A stretch of DNA of 8,262 bases from the NCBI GenBank assembly GCA_001817615.1, contig MHIR01000014.1, positions 5,186 to 13,447 of the forward strand. Reading direction: 5' to 3'. Below the pieces are notes generated by a model. The model was not told the DNA's origin. It ran no database searches and was given only the letters and a program-made list of their open reading frames with translations. Positions within the stretch are counted from its first letter, which is position 1, and every line of letters begins with the position of its first letter. A program made the position numbers and the translations under genes. Below are positions 1 to 4,625 of this stretch, piece by piece. The DNA comes from Candidatus Buchananbacteria bacterium RIFCSPLOWO2_02_FULL_46_11b (lineage in GTDB: Bacteria > Patescibacteriota > Patescibacteriia > Buchananbacterales > UBA6539).

Positions 1-51
1 CGAACACCGTTTGGGCGCAAGTCCTCGCAGGTTCGAATCCTGTCCCCTCCG
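1..51 (+). tRNA. tRNA-Ser, 3' part only (window starts inside the gene)
   Basis: The T arm is clear: stem 27-31 (GCAGG) pairs with 39-43 (CCTGT) around the loop TTCGAAT at 32-38. It is followed by the 3' acceptor strand CCCCTCC (44-50) and a discriminator G at 51. Upstream, GGGC (13-16) and GTCC (21-24) close a GCAA loop, which is the long variable arm of a class II tRNA. G73 together with a long variable arm favours serine over leucine (A73) or tyrosine. The anticodon lies upstream of the window, so the isoacceptor cannot be read. CCA is not encoded, because position 51 is followed by TTTT. Confidence 0.78.
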
Positions 52-95
52 TTTTGCGCGGGATATTGAACATCGTTTAGGCGCAAACATTTTTT
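51..95 (+). terminator. possible Rho-independent terminator of the tRNA
   Basis: TTTGCGC (53-59) pairs with GCGCAAA (81-87) over 7 bp, and G51-C88 can add a pair across a one-base bulge. Six T follow at 90-95. The 21-nt loop is long for a terminator, so the call is moderate. The T tract ends two bases before the ATG of the next gene at 98. Confidence 0.45.
67..86 (+). repeat. partial duplicate of the tRNA variable-arm region
   Basis: Bases 67-86 match 1-20 at 17 of 20 positions, a period of 66 bp. The copied part corresponds to the 3' side of the anticodon region and the variable arm. It also supplies the 3' arm of the possible terminator. It may be the remnant of a tandem tRNA or a local duplication. 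Confidence 0.5.
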
Positions 96-97
96 AT

Positions 98-1345
98 ATG
101 AATCAAAAAAGATTCATCAATATTATGCTCGTCATAATTATCGCCGCTCTTATTGGCGCGGGAGTTTATTTTGCTTTAAATCGGCAAACGCCAGCCGCGC
201 CAGCGCCAACCCCAAAAATACCGGCATCCGGACCGATTACAATTAATGGCGAAATTGCTTGCTTGCCCAAAAAAGGCTCGGGCGCTCAAACTCTGGAATG
301 CGCCATCGGACTAAAAGGATTAGATGGTCAATATTACGGATTAAAAAATCTTTCCGAATATGACCAGGAATATAAATTTTCCGTGGGCGGATTGCCCGTT
401 GAAGCCGCCGGCGTATTCAGTCAAGAAGAAATATCAGCTCCGGACGGCAATAAATATGACGTGACAGGCGTCATTGAATTAACTTCAATAAAAGAAATCA
501 AGGAAGAATCAAAAAAGTGCGTCATTGGCGGATGCAGCGGCCAAATTTGCGCGGCCGAAGAAATCATAACGACTTGTGAATTCAAGCCAGAATACGCGTG
601 TTATAATTCTGCCCGATGTGAACGGAATAAAAATAATCAATGCGGTTGGGTAATGACCGAAGAATTAAAAAATTGCTTGGCAAACTCCGTCTCGGCCTCA
701 AAAGAAGAACAAATATCTCTGCGGGAAGGACAGAGAGAAAGCTCATTCTTGTTAGAAAAAATCTATTCTAACAGCGTTACCGGCCTGAACTTTTGGGAAT
801 ATCCCGTCGCGACTGGCCAAGGATACCCGGTGACTTTAGGCCTCGGAGAAATTGTAAGCAACGGCTGCACCGTAACGTTGAAATTAGTCCGGATTGAAGA
901 AAACGCCGCGATATTTTCCAAACAAACGGATTTTAATCGCCCCTGCCCCATATGTTTGGCTAAAGACACTTTAATTGATATGCCTGCCGGCAAAGCGGCG
1001 GTGCAAAGTTTGCAAAAAGGCGATATGGTGTGGACGGCAAATGCCGCGGGCCGCCGGGTGGCGGCAATTGTGCTTAAAGCCGCCAAAACCCCCGTGCCCG
1101 CCACGCACAAAGTGGCGCATATTATCTTGGAAGACGCAAGAGAGTTGTTTGTTTCGCCGGGACATCCCGTCGGCGACGGCCGCACCATCGGCGAGCTTTT
1201 TACGGGTGACATTCTTGATGGACGCAAAATAACAGGCATAACATTTGTATCTTATCCAGAAGGCTATACCTACGACATCTTGCCGTCCGGCGAAACCGGA
1301 TTTTATTGGGCCAACGGCATTCTTATCGGCAGCACGCTTCGCTAA
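98..1345 (+). CDS. membrane-anchored eight-cysteine-cluster protein with C-terminal Hint domain
   Basis: This is a 415-residue protein of unknown function, predicted to be extracellular. One membrane helix (about 7-27) is followed by an Ala/Pro linker (31-44) and a beta-rich, OB-like domain (about 45-132). Next comes a cluster of exactly eight cysteines (141, 146, 151, 160, 168, 174, 182, 193), matching the pattern of eight-cysteine-cluster proteins and probably disulfide-bonded. After a connecting region comes a Hint domain (286-415). It has nucleophile Cys286 in CLAKDTLID, the LxxGDxVWT motif (305-313), and the block B-like SPGHPV with His356. It ends in ANGILIGS (405-412) instead of the intein His-Asn, so splicing is unlikely and hedgehog-like cleavage is possible. 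I chose the ATG at 98 because the reading frame upstream runs through the tRNA. No Shine-Dalgarno sequence is visible. The Hint core is richer in GC than the rest of the gene. Confidence 0.82.
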   Translation: MNQKRFINIMLVIIIAALIGAGVYFALNRQTPAAPAPTPKIPASGPITINGEIACLPKKGSGAQTLECAIGLKGLDGQYYGLKNLSEYDQEYKFSVGGLPVEAAGVFSQEEISAPDGNKYDVTGVIELTSIKEIKEESKKCVIGGCSGQICAAEEIITTCEFKPEYACYNSARCERNKNNQCGWVMTEELKNCLANSVSASKEEQISLREGQRESSFLLEKIYSNSVTGLNFWEYPVATGQGYPVTLGLGEIVSNGCTVTLKLVRIEENAAIFSKQTDFNRPCPICLAKDTLIDMPAGKAAVQSLQKGDMVWTANAAGRRVAAIVLKAAKTPVPATHKVAHIILEDARELFVSPGHPVGDGRTIGELFTGDILDGRKITGITFVSYPEGYTYDILPSGETGFYWANGILIGSTLR

Positions 1346-1378
1346 AAACCGCTAAAGAAAAATTTAGATTTTAAATTA

Positions 1379-2014
1379 ATGGAAATTTTTATAATCATTA
1401 TTGATTTTATTCTCAATATTGACGTTCATCTGGGCGGAATCATCGCTTACTGGGGAGCGCTGTCTTACGCCATTTTAGCCGTTATTATTTTTGCCGAAAC
1501 CGGCTTGGTTTTCACCCCATTTTTGCCCGGCGATTCTTTGCTTTTCGCGGCCGGGGCGTTTTCGGCCCTCGGTTCTTTTAATATTTTTGCTTTGCTTTTT
1601 TCTCTTTGGGCGGCCGCTTTTCTGGGCGATGCGATGAATTATTGGCTGGGACGTTATTTCGGCCAAAAAATCATTAAGAATAAAAGAATTCCCATCAATC
1701 AAAAGCATATTGACAAGACTCAGAAATTTTACGACAAATACGGCGGGAAAACCATTTTTTTGGCGCGCTTTGTGCCGATCGTGCGGACTTTCGCGCCGTT
1801 TGTCGCCGGCCTCGGCAAAATGGAATACAAAAAATTCGCCGGTTATAACGCCGCCGGCGGCTTGGTTTGGGTCTTCGGCTTCACGCTTTTGGGATATTTT
1901 TTCGGCAATCTGCCAAGCGTCAAAGAAAATTTTTCCATTGTTATTATAGTGATTATTGTTTTGTCGATGGCGCCGATATTTGTGGAGATGGTTAGGGCCA
2001 GGAGAACAAAATAA
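1379..2014 (+). CDS. DedA-family membrane protein
   Basis: This is a 211-residue integral membrane protein of the DedA (SNARE-associated/VTT) family. Members act in lipid flipping and membrane homeostasis, and several depend on the proton-motive force. The first signature, FAETGLVFTPFLPGDSLL (38-55), carries the acidic pair Glu40 and Asp52. The second, FLARFVPIVRTFAPFVAG (127-144), carries Arg130 and Arg136. These correspond to residues known to be essential in E. coli YqjA (E39, D51, R130, R136). Hydrophobic segments lie near 28-75, 76-90, 155-175 and 186-205. The length is normal for the family. The gene starts 33 nt after the Hint gene with no visible Shine-Dalgarno sequence and may be co-transcribed with it. 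Its stop codon (2012-2014) overlaps the first bases of a long inverted repeat that probably ends the transcript. The exact substrate cannot be read from the sequence. Confidence 0.93.
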   Translation: MEIFIIIIDFILNIDVHLGGIIAYWGALSYAILAVIIFAETGLVFTPFLPGDSLLFAAGAFSALGSFNIFALLFSLWAAAFLGDAMNYWLGRYFGQKIIKNKRIPINQKHIDKTQKFYDKYGGKTIFLARFVPIVRTFAPFVAGLGKMEYKKFAGYNAAGGLVWVFGFTLLGYFFGNLPSVKENFSIVIIVIIVLSMAPIFVEMVRARRTK

Positions 2015-2100
2015 GAGAATAAAAAAACAAAAATTTAAGGTAGAGACGCAAGATTTTGCGTCTCTACCTGGTAATTTATTTTTTGTTTTTTTATTCTCTT
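2013..2100. repeat. 88-nt inverted repeat, probable terminator after DedA
   Basis: Two nested arms are present. The outer arms are 2013-2033 and 2080-2100, 21 bp and perfectly complementary. The inner arms are 2039-2051 and 2056-2068, 13 bp perfect, closing a GATT loop. The inner hairpin begins GGTAGAGACGCAA, a type of palindrome I have seen dispersed in many bacterial genomes. The runs of T in the right outer arm (2079-2084, 2086-2092) give a U-rich tail downstream of the inner hairpin. The element can therefore act as a Rho-independent terminator for the plus strand while also being a dispersed repeat. Confidence 0.8.
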
Positions 2101-2128
2101 ATTTTATTGCCCCAAGCTTTTTTCCAAG

Positions 2129-2159
2129 AAAAAAGAGGGTTGCCTGAATCGGGCCCTCT
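2129..2159 (-). terminator. Rho-independent terminator of the minus-strand 85-residue gene
   Basis: On the minus strand, AGAGGG (2159-2154) pairs with CCCTCT (2139-2134), with further weak pairing possible in the loop, and is followed by a run of T (complement of A2129-2134). It lies about 34 nt past the stop codon of the gene at 2193-2450. Confidence 0.72.
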
Positions 2160-2192
2160 ATTTTAATTGACTAATTTTTCCGGCGCTGGGGT

Positions 2193-2450
2193 TCACGGGT
2201 CAAATTGGAACAAGGAGTGCTCTCTTTTTTCCCAATCCTCAAATTTCCAGCCGAGGAACCTGGCGCCGATTTTTTCGACAATGGCGATAAGCGCGCCCAG
2301 TTCCCAGAGAAATGTTCGCAAGATTACGATTCGCATGGAAGGCAAATAAATTTCCCGCGTGCAGATTAGCCAAGTTTCTATCATGGAAATCACCCAGCAG
2401 CCGATAAAATGAACCAATAAGACGATTAAGACAATGAGCAAGATTTTCAT
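2193..2450 (-). CDS. small membrane protein of unknown function (85 aa)
   Basis: I do not recognise this protein. It starts MKILLIVLIVLLV, giving a strong N-terminal membrane helix (about 3-23). A second hydrophobic stretch lies at about 41-61. The C-terminal tail (64-85) is charged and rich in aromatics, with three Trp in the whole middle and tail part (49, 68, 73). The ATG at 2450 is preceded by a strong Shine-Dalgarno sequence, AAAGGAG (2464-2458), spaced 7 nt. This rules out the upstream in-frame ATG at 2498. A promoter-like sequence (2532-2504) and a terminator (2159-2129) on the same strand make a complete single-gene unit, convergent with DedA and divergent from the cupin. Being a genuine gene is well supported; its role is not. 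Confidence 0.78.
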   Translation of the reverse strand: MKILLIVLIVLLVHFIGCWVISMIETWLICTREIYLPSMRIVILRTFLWELGALIAIVEKIGARFLGWKFEDWEKREHSLFQFDP

Positions 2451-2503
2451 CCGATATCTCCTTTGAGTTTTTTGCCGGTTTTGCCGTTTTCTCGACAATA
2501 ATT

Positions 2504-2532
2504 ATCTTATATTATTCTTATTAAATAGTCAA
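2504..2532 (-). promoter_or_regulatory. sigma70-like promoter for the 85-residue gene
   Basis: On the minus strand, TTGACT (2532-2527) lies 17 nt upstream of TAAGAT (2509-2504). An alternative -10, TATAAG (2511-2506), would leave a 15-nt spacer. The start codon is about 54 nt downstream of the -10. It lies back to back with the cupin promoter. Confidence 0.5.
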
Positions 2533-2552
2533 TCGCCAAAAAGGCGGTCTTT

Positions 2553-2561
2553 TGCTATAAT
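2553..2561 (+). promoter_or_regulatory. extended -10 promoter for the cupin gene
   Basis: TGCTATAAT is a perfect -10 hexamer (2556-2561) preceded by the TGN extension. No good -35 is present at the expected distance, as is usual with extended -10 promoters. Transcription would start near 2568, giving a leader of roughly 57 nt before the ATG at 2625. Confidence 0.65.
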
Positions 2562-2564
2562 GTA

Positions 2565-2592
2565 AGTAAATTAAATTAGCTATTAATTTACT
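2565..2592 (+). promoter_or_regulatory. AT-rich inverted repeat at the cupin transcription start
   Basis: AGTAAATTAA (2565-2574) and TTAATTTACT (2583-2592) are perfectly complementary over 10 bp. The 8-nt spacer contains TAGCTA, itself a palindrome. The repeat begins four bases after the -10, so it could be an operator for a dimeric regulator or a hairpin at the 5' end of the mRNA. The T-rich stretch after it (2592-2611) would also allow weak attenuation. Confidence 0.5.
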
Positions 2593-2624
2593 TTATTTAT
2601 TTTTAATTTATTAACTGTAACCCT

Positions 2625-3026
2625 ATGAAAAAAGGCTACAAAGACAACATCGAGGCTCTGACCATCAAAAATGAGAATTTTCGCCACGTGCTCTACACGG
2701 CCGAGCATTGTCAGCTGGTTTTGATGGCGTTAAAGCCGGGCGAAGAAATCGGCTTGGAAGTGCACGAAGGCAATGACCAGTTTTTCCGTTTTGAAAAAGG
2801 CGAGGGTAAGGTCATTGTCAACGAAACCGAGTATATTATCGGTGACGGCGACACGGTTATCGTTCCGGCCGGCGCCCGGCACAACGTCATCAACACTTCA
2901 CAAACCGGCGCGCTCAAGCTCTACACGATTTACACTCCGCCTCATCACCAGGACGGCGTTTTGCGCGCCGCCAAAGAAGAAGCCGAGGCTGATGGCCCGG
3001 AGTTTGACGGCAAGACGACGGAGTAA
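2625..3026 (+). CDS. cupin-domain protein
   Basis: This is a 133-residue single-domain cupin, a beta-barrel metal-binding fold. Motif 1 is GLEVHEGNDQFFRFEKGEG (43-61), in which the usual HxH...E triad is Glu45, His47 and Gln52. Motif 2 is GDTVIVPAGARHNVIN (75-90), with the expected PxG and His86. Both motifs fit the conserved small cupin often annotated loosely as a mannose-6-phosphate isomerase-like protein. The C-terminal YTPPHHQDG (107-115) and the end FDGKTTE are also typical of that subfamily as I remember it. The substrate is unknown, and the protein is far too short for a real phosphomannose isomerase. It is expected in the cytoplasm. The ATG at 2625 follows a strong promoter but no Shine-Dalgarno sequence. 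The unknown gene at 3086 follows 59 nt later and may share the transcript. Confidence 0.9.
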   Translation: MKKGYKDNIEALTIKNENFRHVLYTAEHCQLVLMALKPGEEIGLEVHEGNDQFFRFEKGEGKVIVNETEYIIGDGDTVIVPAGARHNVINTSQTGALKLYTIYTPPHHQDGVLRAAKEEAEADGPEFDGKTTE

Positions 3027-3030
3027 ATTT

Positions 3031-3066
3031 ACCACGTTAGAAATAAATTTCTAACGGGGTAGACGT
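3031..3066. repeat. palindromic repeat, copy 1
   Basis: CGTTAGAAAT (3035-3044) pairs with ATTTCTAACG (3047-3056). ACC (3031-3033) pairs with GGT (3058-3060) across one mismatch. The tail TAGACG (3060-3065) is shared with copies 2 and 3. The central bases read TAAA. It sits in the 59-nt gap between the cupin and the next gene and could modulate read-through. It has no U tract. Confidence 0.85.
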
Positions 3067-3085
3067 AGAAAAATTCACTCTTAGT

Positions 3086-3466
3086 ATGGATTTTCAAGGC
3101 ACCATTATAAAAGAAAGCTTGACGGACGCCGGCATCTTGAATAATTTAGAGGTGGTTGAAACAACAGTGGAAAAGACCACGGAAAAGCACTGCACGCCCT
3201 GGCTTGAACAATGGACCAAGCTTTCAGTCATCATCCCGGAAGCCTGGGCGTATTTTTACGCCGAGGGAATAAGCGAGGCGCTGGATTCCGAACATCCCTG
3301 GTACGCGGATTTTAAAAACGACATTACCCATTATATAATTTTTCGCGGCCGGATATTCGCGGTCAACCGCCGGGATTTGGAAGATTACCAGCTGGCCAAG
3401 GAATACGGTCTGGAGCTGGGCATTCCGGAGCATCAGCTTGATTTTGATAAAAATTTAATAATTTAA
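3086..3466 (+). CDS. conserved hypothetical protein (126 aa)
   Basis: I cannot assign a function. The protein is soluble, acidic, and has no signal peptide, membrane helix or recognisable catalytic motif. Notable stretches are the opening MDFQGTIIKESL, then TEKHCTPWLEQWT (32-44), a helix-like EGISEALDSEHPWYADFKND (60-79), and HYIIFRGRIFAVNR (82-95). The C-terminus LGLEL-like GLELGIPEHQLDF (108-120) is compact. From memory it resembles a small conserved protein family found in Patescibacteria, with invariant-looking DSEHxWYADFKND and HYIIF segments, but I know no characterised member. No Shine-Dalgarno sequence precedes the ATG at 3086. The gap to the cupin contains palindromic repeat copy 1. 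Coding status is supported by length, codon pattern and position on the same strand as its neighbours. Confidence 0.8.
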   Translation: MDFQGTIIKESLTDAGILNNLEVVETTVEKTTEKHCTPWLEQWTKLSVIIPEAWAYFYAEGISEALDSEHPWYADFKNDITHYIIFRGRIFAVNRRDLEDYQLAKEYGLELGIPEHQLDFDKNLII

Positions 3467-3534
3467 GATGGTTGATTAATTATTTTAAACAGCCTGGATT
3501 GATTTTGTGTTTAGCTTAATTTAGCGTTATAGAA

Positions 3535-3580
3535 GCGGATTAACCCCGTTTAGAAATAAATTTCTAACGGGGTAGACGCG
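3535..3580. repeat. palindromic repeat, copy 2
   Basis: ACCCCG (3543-3548) pairs with CGGGGT (3568-3573), and the inner arms TTAGAAAT and ATTTCTAA continue the stem. One extra T in the left arm makes a bulge. Centre TAAA. The flanks GCGGATTA before and TAGACGCG after match copy 3. Confidence 0.88.
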
Positions 3581-3595
3581 CCATTTCGACCTTTT

Positions 3596-3669
3596 GACAA
3601 GTCTCAGGGTCGCCTTGAATTTGCTGAAAGGCGACAAGCTCAAGGCGCCTTGAGCATAGCCGAAAGGCG
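3596..3669 (+). repeat. tandem pair of an imperfect 37-bp repeat
   Basis: Unit a (about 3596-3632) and unit b (3633-3669) share GACAAG, CTCA, GCCTTGA and GAAAGGCG in the same order, differing by small indels and substitutions. Unit b contains GCTCAAGGCGCCTTGAGC (3638-3655), an 18-bp perfect palindrome without a loop. The pattern of GACAAGCTCA followed by TTGAGC-TAGCCGAAAGG resembles a dispersed intergenic repeat common in environmental bacterial genomes. Confidence 0.7.
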
Positions 3670-3678
3670 GATTTAAAC

Positions 3679-3724
3679 GCAGATTAACCCCGTTAGAAAT
3701 TTATTTCTAACGGGGTAGACGCGG
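3679..3724. repeat. palindromic repeat, copy 3, with inverted centre
   Basis: ACCCCGTTAGAAAT (3687-3700) pairs perfectly with ATTTCTAACGGGGT (3703-3716), a 14-bp stem with a two-base loop. The centre reads TTTA, whereas copies 1 and 2 read TAAA. The outside flanks keep the same orientation as in copy 2 (GCAGATTA before, TAGACGCGG after). Confidence 0.9.
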
Positions 3725-3773
3725 ATATTTATGCAAATTTACGCAGATAATATAGAAAATTATTAAATGATTT

Positions 3774-4325
3774 ATGGCCAAAGTAAAAATAATTTTCCCC
3801 GGCTATTTTTCAACCGAGGACGAAGGCCGGGCCTGTTCCAATGTTATTTTAGTTCAGGATCAGGGGCTGAATATTATCGTTGATCCCGGCACTTTGCCTG
3901 ATCAGCAGGTTTTATTGGACAAATTGCAGGCCGAAGGTTTGACGCCGGCTGATATAGACATTGTTTATATCACCCATTCGCACCTGGATCATTACCGAAA
4001 TATCGGAATGTTTAGCCGGGCTAAGACTTTGGATTTTTACGGCTGGTGGGAAGGGGACGGTTCAAAAGATTATTCCGGCCCAGTGACGGCTGATATTGAA
4101 ATGATTTACACGCCGGGCCACAGCGATGACGGCACGACGTTTCTGGTAAAAACCGCCGATGGTTTAGTTGCCATTTGCGGGGACGTGTTTTGGCGGGAGA
4201 ACTTTCCCGAGGACGATCCCTATGCCACAGACAAGGAAAAATTGGCCGAGAGCCGGAGGATGGTTTTAGCGGCCGCGAACTGGGTTATCCCGGGGCATGG
4301 GGCGAGGTTTAAAGCTGATAAATAA
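3774..4325 (+). CDS. metallo-beta-lactamase-fold hydrolase (MBLAC1-like)
   Basis: This is a 183-residue cytoplasmic MBL-fold protein. All metal-site motifs are present. THSHLDH gives His68, His70, Asp72 and His73. TPGHSDDG gives His116. CGDVF gives Asp137. IPGHG gives His175. Together these provide the full ligand sets for two metal ions. The N-terminal SNVILV and VDPGT (22-27, 36-40) are the usual first strands. Short single-domain proteins of this layout resemble the MBLAC1-like and general hydrolase branches more than glyoxalase II, which has a C-terminal substrate-binding domain missing here. The substrate cannot be told. The sequence offers no sign that it is a beta-lactamase in the resistance sense. 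The ATG at 3774 has no Shine-Dalgarno sequence. The gene stands alone between two repeat-filled spacers. Confidence 0.92.
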   Translation: MAKVKIIFPGYFSTEDEGRACSNVILVQDQGLNIIVDPGTLPDQQVLLDKLQAEGLTPADIDIVYITHSHLDHYRNIGMFSRAKTLDFYGWWEGDGSKDYSGPVTADIEMIYTPGHSDDGTTFLVKTADGLVAICGDVFWRENFPEDDPYATDKEKLAESRRMVLAAANWVIPGHGARFKADK

Positions 4326-4350
4326 ACTTAGTTAACTCATTTTATTTTTC

Positions 4351-4546
4351 ATACCACACCTCACCTCCCCCTTGCCCCCTCCTCTCCTTATTCAAAGAGA
4401 GGAGGGGGACTTCACTAAAGAAAAGAGAAATAAAGGCCGTAGATAAAAAATAATAAATAACAAAAGATTAGTTTTTTAAACAACGTAAATAAAAATAGTT
4501 CCCCTCCCCTTGAATAAGGAGAGGGGACAGGGGTGAGGTGTGGTAT
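4351..4546. repeat. 196-bp inverted-repeat element (MITE-like)
   Basis: The outer 15 bases, ATACCACACCTCACC (4351-4365), recur as an exact reverse complement at 4532-4546. Further in, TCTCCTTATTCAA (4383-4395) matches the reverse complement of 4510-4522. Each arm forms its own hairpin. On the left, CCCCCTCCTCTC (4375-4386) pairs perfectly with 4397-4408. On the right, 4501-4511 pairs with 4516-4526 with one mismatch. The middle (about 4411-4498) is AT-rich and non-coding. No target-site duplication is obvious. It could be a small non-autonomous element or two opposite insertions of one repeat family. It fills most of the 300-base gene-free gap 4326-4625. Confidence 0.8.
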
Positions 4547-4573
4547 TAAAAAATAGAGAAGGGAAAAATAATA

Positions 4574-4604
4574 AAAAAATCCGGGAATTTCTCCCGGATT
4601 TTTT
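4574..4604. terminator. bidirectional Rho-independent terminator
   Basis: AATCCGGGA (4578-4586) pairs with TCCCGGATT (4592-4600) around ATTTC. The flanking A and T runs extend the stem to 13 bp (4574-4586 with 4592-4604). Runs of A on one side and T on the other allow termination in both directions. It lies 21 nt past the stop codon of the minus-strand 738-residue gene and also closes the MBL gene transcript. Confidence 0.88.
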
Positions 4605-4625
4605 ATTGAATGATGTTTCTAAATT

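Larger units (their letters stand above)
3467..3773. other. gene-free spacer filled with palindromic repeats
   Basis: These 307 bases contain no credible gene on either strand. They hold palindromic repeat copies 2 and 3, between them a tandem pair of a different repeat, and a scatter of GCRGATW motifs (3535, 3667, 3679, 3721, 3743). An AT-rich stretch just before the MBL gene (3745-3773) may hold its promoter, but I see no convincing -35/-10 pair. Confidence 0.7.

Noticed and set aside
11..97. In-frame extension of the Hint gene back to TTG at 11
   Set aside because: It would translate the tRNA 3' end and the terminator hairpin. The ATG at 98 begins directly with a basic residue-plus-hydrophobic membrane anchor.
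763..1239. 158-codon open frame on the minus strand under the Hint domain
   Set aside because: It is antisense to a domain with clear motifs, has no ribosome binding site, and is explained by the GC-rich codons of the plus-strand gene.
2451..2498. Upstream ATG at 2498 for the 85-residue minus-strand gene
   Set aside because: It would add a basic, Arg/Gln-rich stretch, and a strong AAAGGAG directly precedes the ATG at 2450.
3031..3724. CRISPR array from the three similar repeats
   Set aside because: Spacing is irregular (one copy 500 bp away), a gene lies between copies 1 and 2, and the units are palindromes with no uniform spacers or cas genes.
3774..4325. Antibiotic-resistance beta-lactamase
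   Set aside because: There is no signal peptide and the protein is shorter than secreted class B enzymes. The fold covers many unrelated hydrolases.
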